Positions 11,588 through 23,324 of a stretch of 64,000 bases of DNA are shown piece by piece (the first letter of the stretch is position 1; every line of letters begins with the position of its first letter). Source of the DNA: Sthenelais limicola (taxonomy: Eukaryota > Annelida > Polychaeta > Phyllodocida > Sigalionidae); assembly GCA_942159475.1 (NCBI GenBank), contig OW804098.1, forward strand, positions 5,804,383-5,868,382. The letters run 5' to 3'. The position numbers and the translations under genes were made by a program. A model generated the notes under the pieces. That model was given only the letters and a program-made list of their open reading frames with translations. It did no database searches and was not told where the DNA came from.

Positions 11588-13072
11588 GTGAAGAATACGG
11601 TCACAAGGAGGGGTAAACTAATCCTAAATCGAGAATGCATTGAGGCGATTAGAAATAGAGACAATCTTTTCAAAATCGCAAGGAGATCTAGATTGAAAGA
11701 TGACTTTAGTAGAGCAATAGTGGCCAGGCAAAACACAGCCAAACTTATTAGAAATGCTAAACTTTCCTTTATATTGGATTCTCTTACTTCATGTGAAAAT
11801 AACAGCAAAAAATTTTGGAGAAAACTGAACGATCTCCTTGGGAAAAAGAAATCAATTTCACAGGACAGTTATATACATGCTGGTAGGGTTATAAAAGGTC
11901 GAGAAGCGAGCAATACCCTAAGTACTGTGTTTAAAAACATGGGTAAGGTGGATATAAATCTGAGGAATGATCCCTTAGACTATATGGTCAATACTAAAGA
12001 GCATATTGCTTCTACAAAGATTGTAATAGATTTCGAGAAGGTCTTCGAATATTTGCAACGCATTGATGAAAATAAGAATAGCGGTTTTAGCTGGGTCAGC
12101 TCAAAGATATTGAAATTTTTCCTGATTCATATGGTGAAAGAGATAACCTTTTTATTGAAAAAGTGTGTATCCTATGGCCGTATCCCTCAGGAATGGAAGG
12201 AATTTTGTATTACCCCTATTCTCAAAAATAAGAATCCTAGAGAACTGTTGAACCTGAGACCCATTGCGATTGTGCCTTTGCCATCTAACATTTTATTTGT
12301 AGAGCTTGAAGAGATCATATGGAATTTAATCATTTCTTCTCTAGTACACAGGGGGGTTTCAGGAAAAACCATTCTACCAATCGCAGTGTTTATGACTTCC
12401 TGGATCCTATTTTTAGAGGAATTGATGGAAGAAAGCACCATATTGAATCGAATTCATGTCGAAGGTATTTTTCCCCAAGTTTGGAAGAAAGCTATTTGTA
12501 CCTTGATTCCAAAAAAAGGTAAATCCCGACATATTAATGATCTACGTCCAATATCAATATCACCAATTACTGGGAAAATTTTAGAACATTTATTGGTGGA
12601 AAGGCTCTCCCTATATTTATCGAATATAAATTTCTTTTCTCCATGTCAGCATGGTTTCTTGGCTGGAAAAAGTATTGAAAGTGCTGCCTACTCTTTAATA
12701 AATATAATTCTTGATAACAAAGACAATGGTCACGAAACAACAGCCACATATTTCGACCTTTCTAAAGCCTTCAATTCGATAAATATAGACATCTTATTAT
12801 CAAAATTGAGGATGCTTGGGATTTCTGGAAATCTACTCGAATTAATAACTTCTTATTCGAGAGGTCGACAGCAGCAGATTTTGATGGGAAATACTGTTTC
12901 TGATGTTAATACCTTGGAAGCCGGTGTGGCGCAAGGAAGTATCTTAGGCCCAATTCTATTTATTTTGTACATTAATGATAATTATAGCTTCTGTCGATTT
13001 TAAAGGTAAACTACTCATGTACGCAGATGATTGTGTTCTGTTACACAAAATTAGCTCAGATCATGATGTTAC
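11588..13072 (+). pseudogene. LINE reverse transcriptase with duplicated fingers region (chimeric), cut by an LTR element
   Basis: 471 codons are open from 11588. Residues 1-195 are the EN-RT linker. Residues 197-235 hold a first fingers segment (GRIPQEWKEF ... NLRPIAIVP). After a scrambled stretch a second one follows at residues 293-330 (GIFPQVWKKA ... LRPISISPI), then motif A (YFDLSKAFNSIN, ~388-399) and motif B (GVAQGSILGPILF, ~446-458). Motif C (YADD) is at 13020-13031 but in a shifted frame. In another frame at about 12345-12425 is the 'QGGFRKNHST' motif that should follow the first fingers segment. Two RT fragments are therefore spliced head to tail. The protein is interrupted at 13072 by an LTR element and resumes at 16119. 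Confidence 0.85.
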
Positions 13073-13338
13073 TGTTATACTATTGTATTTAATTAATAGA
13101 AGAGAAGTAAATGACGACTGTCCACAACAGAGTCCCAGTTCTTAATGATCATTTATTCATACTGAAGGGGGCGTGTCCCGTAGAGGCACGCCAGGCCAGT
13201 GCTCCCTGGTTACAGGCTTGGGGCAGCACTGGGAATACATGAGGGGGTATACCACCAGCTGTAGGTACAGTAGGGGGTATACTCCCATAGATGAAAAACA
13301 TATAACATACAATTATAACACGGTATCAATATATAACA
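13073..13338 (-). repeat. LTR (3' LTR of the minus-strand element)
   Basis: 266 bp with the same ends and length as the other LTR. On the minus strand it is directly preceded by an A/G-rich tract (complement of 13339-13358), the polypurine primer. Confidence 0.93.
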
Positions 13339-15852
13339 TCACTCCCTCCCCTCTTTCTAAATCAAAGACACCTTTGATTTCCGATTAACGGTTTAGGCTC
13401 CGGAGTTCTCGTTAATCTTAATACCTTAGATTTGATACTGGGTTTTATTGATAGCCACTCTCTTTCATAGATCTAGGTGTTTCATTATTTGATCCTTTCC
13501 CCAATATAGGAATAACAATTGCTATGTCTTATGATATAGAAAATTGACTATCGTGTTTTATTTTTTTTCACTCGTATACTCATGGATGATTATATAACCT
13601 CTTATCCCTAATGTTACTGCTTTTCTACTCGGTATCTCTCCCCACCTATTTCGAATACCTCAGTGTTCGCAATATCGGTAATACGATAGAAAAGAGGGTA
13701 CCATCACTAAACACAAAAACTACAAACACGAAGGTGTTTATATCAGTAATTTGGTTAGATTACTTTGTCCCTGAGCCATCCTGGCAGTAAGCACAAGCCC
13801 AGGTTATGAAAATAAGGTTACAAACCAATAAACCTTGCCAATCGAAGGAATTGGTCTCATACAGACAATAATGCGAGCCTCACAGTTCCTATCCTTGGAA
13901 AAGGGTTAGGCACAAGAAAATGCTAGTTTTGAAAGACTCATCATAGGATTATGGATGAACTTCGCATTGTGTGATTGTTGTCGTTTTCCATAGGAGCCGT
14001 TCAGGTTTACTTCTTAAAAGTCTGAAGCCTTTGGTGGAAGTGTCCGACCCTAGGATAGCGTCACCTATATAATTACAGCGTGGGTGACCAGGGACGCTAC
14101 TTAGCCGAAGAAGTGTCACACCCCCTTATACCAGTCCTAGGCTTGTAACCTAGCCAGCTTTGGCCAACCCGCTGCAACCCAAGTGTGAGTCTACGCACAT
14201 TCCCCCGGCTCTCCTGACGCCAACCTTGGAATATGTGTTAACAAATAATCCCTAGCAAACCTGCTGCTTATATGTGCAGTCCAGGGTTTTCATGAATGGA
14301 CGACTGCTTAAAACTGGCCAAAATATCCGCATGGGTAAATTGATATGTACCACCTGTGGGCTTAGCCAGTGGCCATAGATAACACATTCACTCAGTAAAT
14401 CAAAGCCACAATAATACATTCAAAAGAAACAATTGCTGGTATGTGTTGTGGTAGGCTCTAGATGTACATGATCCATTTTATAATTATATGAGAGTAATTT
14501 AATAAGTTGTCCGACATTAGCAAGCAAAATATGAAATGAACAAGGTTGCATTCACCAACAAATCGATTCCAAAATGAACAGTGACAGTACACAGATATCC
14601 TTAATTATCTAATGACCGATCATCAATAATTTTGCAGAATAAATCAAACCATATATGCGACATAAAAACAGAAAAAAAAAAATATCCTTTAAAATGAAGC
14701 ATGATATATACACAATTTAAATTAGAATTGTGAAAAATGTTTATGTCTCTGCTTGCATCCCACACAGCCTTGGCTCCATATATATTTAATCAACTAGGAT
14801 TCGGAGAAGTACACAAATCTATTGTAGAGCCACAAAAATGTCTGTCTTCAAACATCAGAAGAATACACTGGCCGGTCTGGTTGAAAAGATGAACTGAAGA
14901 GAATGTCTTTTATCAGCAGTAAAATTTACAAAATTATTTAATCACAAGGAGCGGTGATAAGTCTATAGAAGAGTGTACAGGTGTGGGAGAAGTATGACTT
15001 GCTCATTTGAGAAAATAAATGTAGCTATATGTGCATGTAAAATGCGGCAACAAGTCTATTTAATATAGAGTAGAGGGCACGAAAATTGTGATTCTTCTCC
15101 TATAATTCACATAACTTCCATACCACAGATCTGATAAACAGTTCACCTCTGTCCATCCAGTCTATGCAACAATGTTTACTCAACTGTCCTCATGTTTGGG
15201 TTTCCCAACCACGCATCCTGTGGGATTATCTTTCCCCTTATCCACCAGCCCTGATTTCCCGGGCTGTTTATGTTACGTGGTTAAGTGCATTCCTGCTGAT
15301 GGATTTACTCCACCGCCGGCTTGCTCTTGTTTATCTTCTCTGGTCAAGGCATCAAGCTCCGCCTGACTTAAATTTATAGCTGGACTTCTCTGTAATTTTG
15401 CTGTTAGCTTGGGTTTCAATGGTTTTATGTGTGCTATGTGCACTGGTTTAGTCAGATCATATAAAAGAAGCGGTGACGTGTAGCAACTGTATAGGTGCAT
15501 GAATGCCTCTAATCTTCTTCCTACCCTTCATGTAGACTTTCTGTACAAGACTCACACAAATCTGAAACAATCTTGTAGGTTACCTATTGTCTATTAATAT
15601 TGTCCTTGGAATAGGCTATTTTTCACTGTCCAGATATGTAGTAGGTGTAAGATATAGGTTCCGTTTCCAGTCCTTCCCTCTAGTCCGGCTTAAGTTCCAT
15701 CCTTAGGCATTAGGCAACATTTATAGCCTCTTCCACACGATTATTCACATCTTCCTCCATGACTAACTCTTTCCGTCTTTTGCAACTGTGTTGCAAAATA
15801 ATTTATCCAATCCTTTGAGGTATCATTTGGATCATTTAGGGTCTCCACCAGA

Positions 15853-16118
15853 TGTTATACTATTGTATTTAATTAATAGAAGAGAAGTAAATGACGACTG
15901 TCCACAACAGAGTCCCAGTTCTTAATGATCATTTATTCATACTGAAGGGGGCGTGTCCCGTAGAGGCACGCCAGGCCAGTGCTCCCTGGTTACAGGCTTG
16001 GGGCTGCACTGGTAATACATGAGGGGGTATACCACCAGCTGTAGGTACAGTAGGGGGTATACTCCCATAGATGAAAAACATATAACATACAATTATAACA
16101 CGGTATCAATATATAACA
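15853..16118 (-). repeat. LTR (5' LTR of the minus-strand element)
   Basis: 266 bp, nearly identical to 13073-13338; I see only two substitutions, in the stretch around 'ggcttggggc'. The termini are the short inverted repeat TGTTATA/TATAACA. The near identity indicates recent insertion. Confidence 0.93.
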
Positions 16119-17438
16119 TTACCACTGTCCAAAGTGATATTAATCTCTTCAAAGAATGGGTGGTTAGAAATGGTCTGACAATTAATTCCAAAAAAAACAA
16201 ATTACAAATCTTTAGAGGTTCAAAGAAAAAATCTAACAGACAATATATTGTCTATACAGATGGTATAAGGATAGATATTGTTGCCAATTTCAGATATCTT
16301 GGTTTTTTGCTGGATGATTCTTTAAGCTTCATGCCACAAATTAACTCAACCTGTATTCGAGCATCGACCCTTTACAGGAGGTTATGTAAGATCCGATATT
16401 TCATCTCAAAGGATATAGCTATTTTGATTTATAAAACTTATATTTTACCAATACTGGAATTTGGCAGCATTCTCATATCACTATCAAACCAAAATCAGAT
16501 CAAGAGGCTCCAGATCATTCAGAATAATTGTCTTAGGATATGTTATAGTGTGTATAGTAGAAATACCTGTCGACGACAAAATAATGTGTTTATTCACCTT
16601 GAATTTAAAATTCTACCGCTTGTGTATAGGAGATTACAACGTTTTTTGAATGTCTTCCGGCTCTATTACGACTTTGAAAAGGAACATGAAGTAAATTATA
16701 ATTTAAGAGACCCCTACAAAGTCCATATCAAAAGCTTGAATAAGGAAGGTATTATGAAGAGTCTCTTCGGTTGTGCTGGGAAAATTTGGAATACCCTGCC
16801 ACGAGATATAAGATCTATTGATGAATATCATGTATTTAAGTCAAGGTTAAAAATACTGTTTGTGAAGCTTTTTAATGACAATAATGAAATTTGGACCACT
16901 CCAGAGCGGCTGGCACTGGCCAATGACTAAGATCTGTACATAATTTCCTTATATAGTATAATAGGTGATGACAGCTAGTGACACTAGGTGGCGACACATA
17001 CTTGATTTGCCTACACTGTACTTACTTGTGTACCTAACCGTCAGATGGCAGCATGTGTGATATATATTTCTATATCTGCTTGTTGTATAGAGCCCTAGGC
17101 TATGTTTATTTGGAATATAGCAACTTGATTTTTCTCGGAATTTTTTGTATATTGTTGATATATGGAAATTGACTACGTCTAAACATGGCCTGTCATGAAT
17201 CTGACACTGTCCCGGGTGTATGGTTTTATCAATTCTTTATTTTTATCCTCTCCATTATTACTGAACGCTTGATGTGAAATAACCAAGTGGTTAATGATTA
17301 TTACTTTATTTGTAGAATTTTCTATTTATTTTTCTAAGAACCTTTTCTATAATTGTCTAAAGCAGCTTTTCTGTGAATAGTGTACCTGTTGCATAATGTC
17401 TGGCTGAATAAAAATCTTAAAACAAAAAAAAACAAAAG
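16119..17438 (+). pseudogene. LINE RT C-terminus (thumb) and 3' UTR, continuation after the LTR insertion
   Basis: Codons from 16121 continue the interrupted RT. They cover 'LFKEWVVRNGLTINSKKNK', then 'FRYLGFLLDDSLSF', the thumb 'IYKTYILPILEFGS', 'LQIIQNNCLRI', and 'GKIWNTLPRDIRS' near the end; the stop is at 16928. The ATG at 16019 lies in the LTR and is not the real start. The 3' UTR runs to an AATAAA plus A-rich end at about 17405-17438. A CTCF-like motif sits at 16982-16997. Confidence 0.85.
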
Positions 17439-18290
17439 GTAACTGCCGCCACATATTATGATGTGGCGAAAGCCTTTAATTGTATCGATCATGATGTTCT
17501 CAATTTGAAGCTTGAAAAATATTATGTTAATCCCTGTATCGTCAGACTGATCGAGAATTATTTATATAACAGACGACAGATGACAAAACTGAATAATGTC
17601 ATATCTGATCCGTGTACAATCGACAACGGTGTACCGCAAGGAAGCCTCTTAGGACCGTTAATCTTTTTAATTCATATTAATGATTTACCAACTTGTTTAG
17701 AAAGAATAGATTATCAAAAAAATGAACTGGAATTAAATATTGCAGTCTATGCTTATGACACAGCAATCACGGTCACTGGGAGGAATCCGATTGAATGTAC
17801 ATGGGTGAGCCAACTAGCGGCAAATGAGGTGTCTCTCTGGATGAAGGCAAATAAACTTAAATTAAATGCTCAAAAATGTCAACTACAAATGTTGGGCTCT
17901 AATAGGAAATTAAAAAGGATTAATTTTGCCGCACTGGGAGATATCTTTATTGATGGTCATGCAATAGAGAAAGTCAAAACAACTTGTTATTTAGGCTTCA
18001 CTATCGATGCTACCCTAAATTTCAATCAACATTTTATGAAAATCAAAAATGCTTTACAGCAAAAGATAAATGGTTTTGGAAGACTTAGAGGCAGCCTAAA
18101 CAAAGAAATAGCCACAACAGTTGTTAAGACTCATATTCTATCGTTGGCCGAAAATGGTAATTATTTATACTCACTTGCCAACATTGTGCATATAAACAAG
18201 TTACAGAGTGTGATAAATCGGGCTATCAGGTTGGTTTACTTAAACATTAATGGTGAATATTTCTGGAAATGTTATTATAAATGGAGACAT
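17439..18290 (+). pseudogene. Second LINE RT fragment (5'-truncated), catalytic motif C mutated
   Basis: It begins directly after the A-rich end of the preceding LINE. In frame are motif A (TYYDVAKAFNCIDHDVL), motif B (GVPQGSLLGPLIFLIHINDL), a motif C reading Y-A-Y-D instead of Y-A-D-D, 'WMKANKLKLNAQKC' and 'TCYLGFTIDATLNF', then the thumb up to about codon 272. After that the frame runs on into sequence leading to the next element (to 18422) without LINE similarity. The nominal start at 17463 is a GTG inside motif A, so there is no true start here. The Asp-to-Tyr change alone should abolish polymerisation. Confidence 0.85.
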
Positions 18291-18504
18291 CAGGTGGCGC
18301 CACAGGTCAATCGCCAGATACATGAACTAGACTATGTACAGCTACCCGATCGACAGTCAGTCATTCGCGGGACAGTGAAGGGAGCAGACGTACCAGAAAA
18401 AAATGTCTTTCTCACTAGTTGAGGAACAAAAAAATTGTAAAAGCAGTATGTCAATGATAACGTGCTCAACCTGGGGAAAGCGCCATGCTAGACCACCTTG
18501 TTCC

Positions 18505-19415
18505 ATGGCTGCTAAAATAGAGAGAGACGACTCACAGGGGGCTTATGGTGGGGTGCCGGCTACCGAGTTAACTGCTGATGAGGCGGCTAGCTTGTTGGGT
18601 ATTGCATCGGAGGACGTGCCCGACCGTAGTTTTGCTGCATATGCTAAGAAGTTGGAAGAGTTCATTAAACAGCAACAACTGGCCATTGATGGAATCCATG
18701 AGAAGCATCGTATCATTTCGTTGGAAGTTGAGGCAAAGGCTTTGGTGACCAAACTGGGTAATATGCATCTGAATACTCCGAAAACGCCACTCGTTGACGC
18801 TACGAGAAGACAGTCTAGTCCCGGGTCTGGTCGGCCATTGCCGGGTCCCTTCCAGCAAGGTAATGATAGCATTCTTGATGGTATTTCTATTGATATGGCC
18901 CGTTTGCGTCCAGAGTTCTACTCGACTAATAAGAAGGTATATTCCAGACTCACCACGTATGAACTATTATATGTGATGGTCAAAGTTTGTCAATTTCTGT
19001 CGGCCTGTGGTGTCGATAATACAGGATATCTGAGTCACCATTCGTACATTTCTTATAAGGCGTCCCTCAGACATTATTTAACTGAAGGGTTGGTTTTGTA
19101 CGAACGTGGCGTAACTACTAGAGTCATTGAATATGAGCTTCTTGACTGGCAATCTTTTGACAGGGATAGTGACGGCATGTTCTTGGGTACAGAATTCACC
19201 GTTGCTTATTGGTCTATGAATTGTCAAATTGGCCACGAAATGTTTGCTGGATCTGGAATAACCCAGAAAATAAGGAAGGGAAAGTGTGTAATGGCTGCTG
19301 GCGCAAACATATCTGTGGTTTTTGTCAAGCTGACCATCGCGCATTAGAATGTAAATCGAGCAGAAGTTCTAATGTTACGACATCTTCAGAACCTACCAGC
19401 GCACCGGCAGTGTAG
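18505..19415 (+). pseudogene. Gag-like gene of a DIRS-like retroelement (frameshifted)
   Basis: The likely start is ATG 18505, which follows tcc and opens a plausible acidic N-terminus. Residues about 20-60 and 60-110 form helical/coiled stretches, then a globular region containing 'VYSRLTTYELLYVMVKV'. The frame switches near 19210-19290. The second frame (to 19415) carries a Cys/His cluster, C-N-G-C-W-R-K-H-x-C-G-F-C-x-x-D-H-x-x-x-x-C, as expected of a nucleic-acid-binding gag end. The DIRS-type RT starts 31 bp downstream on the same strand, so gag and RT belong to one element. Confidence 0.6.
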
Positions 19416-19445
19416 GGGTGTCATGGCAGCCATAGTGAGGAAGAA

Positions 19446-20108
19446 GTGAGTTTCGACTGTATTGATATGCCCTTTTCTTCTGACTGTGTAATATCTGAGC
19501 CCATTTTTGCTGAACTGTTTGACCATGCAAATAACTTATGTGATTCTTCAATGTTGGAAGGTGTAAGATATCAGCTAAAACCAAAAGCTTGGTCAGAGTG
19601 GTTAAAGCAAGGTGCCCGCTGGGATCCGGATAGCCATTTTATATGGGATGGGATTACGAATGGTGTTTGCATGGTTGACAAAGGTGCTGCTATACCCGTA
19701 TACAGTCGTAGTAATTATGCTTCTTGTTTTCACCTTGATAATGAAATGAAAATGTCTTCTGTGCTTGAAAAGGAGGTGATTGCAGGGAAACTCGCTTACT
19801 CGAATCGTCCACCCCACTGTGTGCACGCCCTAGGAGCTATACTAAAGCCTACCGGAGCCGTAAGACCCATCACGGACTGCAAGCGACCGTTGGGGTTGTC
19901 GGTAAATAATTTTACAGACGAGGTTTGTTCAAGCTTTCCCTTCATAACTATTGACAATGTCACTACAGAGCTGGCTAGTGGTGATTTTATGAGCTCTGTT
20001 GACATCCAGGCTGCTTATAGGTCTGTAATTATCCACCCTTCAAACAGACAACATTTTGGCCTCAAATGGAGAATCGATGGTAAAGAGAGATACATACAGG
20101 ATAACTAG
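19446..20108 (+). pseudogene. DIRS-like reverse transcriptase, N-terminal part
   Basis: 221 codons. The C-terminal half matches the DIRS/Ngaro RT pattern: 'GAVRPITDCKRPLGLSVNNF' (fingers), 'GDFMSSVDIQAAYRSVIIHP' (motif A) and 'FGLKWRIDGKERY'. The frame ends before motif B, and the sequence changes to an unrelated minus-strand LINE at about 20160. The copy therefore lacks motifs B and C, RNase H and any recombinase. It belongs with the gag-like gene just upstream. Confidence 0.75.
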
Positions 20109-20159
20109 AAGAAGGGGTGGTGTCTCAACGTATTCGTAGTGAGGCAGTTGGTTCATAGC

Positions 20160-21310
20160 GGTCAATCTTTAATATTATACACATTGCCTTGTTATGAGTT
20201 CTTCAGCACCTAGTGGGGTCTTTAATGGGAGAGAGTAGTCCGTAATGGTTTTTACTAGCAAAATCTCACTGCTTCTTGTTAGATATGGTCTGATAGTTGC
20301 TAATTGATGTATTCTATAATTAAAAATTTTCAATAGTTTATCATACTGCTTTACCATTGAGAGTTTGTTGTCCAGTACAATGCCCAAGTTGTCATACTCT
20401 TCTGTTCGCTCAATAATATTACCAATTATGAAAGGATGTAAGGTCCTTTTCCATTGAGGCCTTTAAGACCAGTAGATTGTTGCCAATGTTATATAAGACC
20501 ATATCATTGGCATACAGTATATAGCTACAGGATAGATTTAGATTTTTTACATCATTTGAATAAATCAGGTATAGTACTGAGCCTAACACAGAACCTTGTG
20601 GTATGCCGCAAACTGTATGTTGTTCTGTGGAGCAATGCTTCCCCAGTTTTACTACTTGTCATCTGTTTGTTAAATATTGAACTATTGCATTATAATTCAT
20701 TTATGCTATAATTCAATTAGTGCTATAATTCATTTAACAACTTTCCTAAATCTTTTAGGACTGTCCCTGTGGAGGTTGGTTTGGGATCTGAGATAATCAT
20801 TTCTGAGTTTAATCAGCTTGGAATATACTTTATGCCTACACATTTTTGCTTTATACCAATTTTCCCTAAAATTTGTTAAAATTTGTATTCCAATTTCCCT
20901 AAAATTTGTCCCTTTCTTTAGACAACATCGTTGAATATTTATTAAACCAAGGGGGCTTGGTCTTAACGTTTTCCAGCTCCTTGATTGGACACCTCCTATC
21001 ACGAAAGTGATTTATTCTTGTATGTAATATATCCCACCCTTCTTCTACATCACTGGTCTGAGAAAAAAATCATCCAATCCTCATTTTAAAGTATTTCATT
21101 AAATATTCTTTCATCATATCCCCTCATCATATCCCTGGCCTTGAATGATGCTCTTGCATATCTTGTCCTGGCTTTTTTAGGTTTGTGAAGACTGGCATAT
21201 GGTTGCTTATGTTTACATTAAGATTACCTGATTTTCTATTTTCGTAGAATTGCTAAAAGGTAGGTCTATTGAAGTAGAAGATTTACTAGTGATTATAATA
21301 CTATGTTGAA
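20160..21310 (-). pseudogene. Minus-strand LINE remnant (EN end, linker, RT)
   Basis: Reading down the minus strand, 21310-21130 carries the end of an AP endonuclease ('SKSSTSIDLPFSN' and 'NISNHMPVFTNLK'). 21002-20730 is the basic EN-RT linker. 20640-20400 shows 'VCGIPQGSVLGSV' (motif B) and a degenerate Y-A-N-D motif C. 20387-20175 shows 'MGIVLDNKLSM' and the thumb. Several frame breaks show it is dead. Confidence 0.75.
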
Positions 21311-21504
21311 TGAGCTCTGTAAAGCTATTTTGAGATAATAGGCTATACAATTCACATAGTTTAGATTACGTTTAGATTCCTTGCTGGCCTTTACCATCTC
21401 ATGATAATCACAGTTTTTACTAATTTTACTAAATATATACAAAGAAAAGTGAGAGAGCACAGCAAGCAATAAAGAGATTCTATATAGGAAACACATGAAT
21501 TGAG

Positions 21505-21785
21505 ATGACTGCAGTATATAAGTATGTGGGTGTCGCAATAGATGACAACATGACATTCAAAGAACATATAAGTTGTAACCTACCTCTTGGTAGAATCTGA
21601 TATCTGATACCATACACACTATTCAGTCCCCAAAACTTATCTCAATCTATTTCTGTGTTGATATATGTCCATGTAGTATGTGAATACTTGGCTAGAACCA
21701 CATCTGGTTGCAACCTCATCTGGAACCAAAGCTGGGTGGAAGTGGGATGTGTCATCAACCAGTAATACAGTAAACTCTGCTTAAT
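21505..21785 (+). pseudogene. Small plus-strand LINE RT fragment
   Basis: At about 21508-21580 one frame reads 'YKYVGVAIDDNMTFKEHI', the conserved post-motif-C segment of LINE RTs. Weaker similarity follows (IYVHVVCEYLA). It is surrounded by non-coding sequence. Confidence 0.5.
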
Positions 21786-22750
21786 TAGACACCTTGTACT
21801 ATGGTGTTAAAGTAAAAATTAACCTTTGAGATGAGAATTTACACATGTATCATTATTTGAGCAACAGAAACATTTATACTGCTACTGTTATATAAAAATA
21901 TAACAAACCTAGGGCTTAGGGGAACAATAAGTATGAACAGCACATAAAACTCATAAAAATATTTGAGTGTCACTTTCAGATATATAGGTATATTAGTAGT
22001 AGTAAATGTGTCCATATACATGAGATAATATATGACATAAATATTTGATTTCCTGATCCCCAATGAAGGCCAGCGGTCATTACACTTCAAAACACGGGGA
22101 AAAATTATTTTCCTTCCAGACACATTCCTAACACATATATAAACACAAATAAACTAGCTTAATCCAAACAGTACCTTAATGTCTGTCTTCAGAGAGATGG
22201 TTGATAGTATAATGACCATTTAAAAATATATTTTTCCTGTGAAAAGTAGAGGCTGCCATTTTGGAACTAAGGAGTGGAATGGGCAGGTCCAATCAAAAAC
22301 ACTTGTTGCTCCCCTGACCGGCAAAGTCAAGTCGGTGTCAGTCAGCCATTATCAAAAATCTAAACGGGTGGTCTAACATTAACAATGAAAAATTGTGATG
22401 TTTGTTAAATGGAGAAAGACGTTATTTTGAAATTGACCAAGTTTGGTTTTCCAACCTAATTCCTATGGGATGGTGTTCGTCCCCTAGTTAGTAGTATAGA
22501 TGTTCATAGTTTCAACTAGTTGATGGATGACCTACTGTCTCATTTGGTGTCAATATTAACTATCAGGAATTAGCACTAGTTATGCTTATGATCAGAAGAC
22601 TTCTTCTTAGATGTGCCAACGTCTGTTTTGTATGTGTGTCTGACAAACCTGCATGTTGTTCATGTGTTGAACAAAGGTTCTTCAAATTCTAGAGACATGA
22701 TGTTGATTCTCGGACCTCTCAATTGGATGCTTGCCACTGTTAACTACTAA
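21786..22750. other. AT-rich non-coding stretch
   Basis: I see no gene, repeat copy or structured element that I can name here. Confidence 0.4.
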
Positions 22751-22789
22751 GTGGTTGGTGTTCCTGTACCTGGTGAATCCAATACCTTA

Positions 22790-23126
22790 CCCGATCAGAT
22801 GTCTCTATTCCTCACTAATTCACTACTTCTTCTTTGCAACAGATTCAACCTCCGCTGTGGATCCTCCTCTGGCAGAACTTTAGTCACTTGCAAGAGCCAC
22901 TGGCGTACCTACAGGAGGTTTTGTGAGGGCTATGAACTTGTCCCTGTCCCTGCAAAACCGGAGACTGTGTGCTACTTCATGATGTTCAAAGCTGGGACAT
23001 GTCACTTCTCAACATAATTACTTGTCCTCCATAAACATTCTGCATAAGTTCTTCGGAGTGAACATCAACTTCTGTGATTACTATACTGTTCAGATTCTCT
23101 ATCTGATAATTGGCTACCCTTTTTCT
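22790..23126 (+). pseudogene. Tyrosine-recombinase N-terminal (core-binding) fragment, DIRS-type
   Basis: One frame to 23017 reads 'SHWRTYRRFCEGYELVPVPA' followed by 'PETVCYFMMF'. In the next frame from about 23015 come 'YLSSINILHKFFGV' and a hydrophobic stretch. This pattern (W/Y-x-x-Y-x-x-F-C, P-V-P-A, then Y-L-S-S-I) is that of the SAM-like core-binding domain of tyrosine recombinases in DIRS/Crypton-type elements. The catalytic domain (R..HxxR..Y) is absent. The frame passes directly into an envelope-tail fragment. Confidence 0.6.
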
Positions 23127-23324
23127 TACCCTCCTAGGAGTCATGACCCTCGGAATGTCAAGGTTGATTTCCAGTGTTGTTTAAAGGTCTATAAAACTAA
23201 AGATCTCTCCCTAGAAGAAGCCCCTACCCGTACCCTTGAAAGCTTACGCCTCCAAACCCTTGACCGGGAGAGTGTAGGAGTGGCTCACAACCCAAAGAAT
23301 GCAATTCTTTACAATCCATTATGA
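23127..23324 (+). pseudogene. Envelope-tail fragment related to the env-like gene at the window start
   Basis: It contains a 20-nt block identical to 971-990 of the env-like gene (at 23131-23150). In a shifted frame follows a cytoplasmic-tail segment with the same spacing from Cys-Cys-Leu to Leu-Asp-Arg-Glu (32 residues inclusive) as in that gene. The transmembrane part is incomplete and frameshifted relative to the tail. It is a diverged, truncated relative of the same element family. Confidence 0.6.

Larger units (their letters stand above)
13073..16118 (-). mobile_element. Non-autonomous LTR retrotransposon inserted in the LINE
   Basis: Two 266-bp direct repeats (13073-13338 and 15853-16118), each starting TGTTATA and ending TATAACA, bound a 2.5-kb interior. 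The target duplication is TTAC (13069-13072 and 16119-16122). Removing the element restores the LINE frame (...HDV-TTVQ...). On the minus strand a purine run adjoins one LTR (polypurine tract, 13339-13358), and a TGG-starting primer-binding-site candidate (TGGTGGAGACCC) lies 2 nt inside the other (15850 downward), which fixes the orientation. The interior has no long ORF. The 75-codon minus-strand ORF at 15273-15500 has a 'PVHIAHIKPLKP' stretch like the end of a gypsy-type integrase, suggesting a deletion derivative. Confidence 0.9.

Noticed and set aside
13339..15852. Plus-strand gene inside the LTR element
   Set aside because: No plus-strand ORF with motifs; primer site and polypurine tract show that the element lies on the minus strand.
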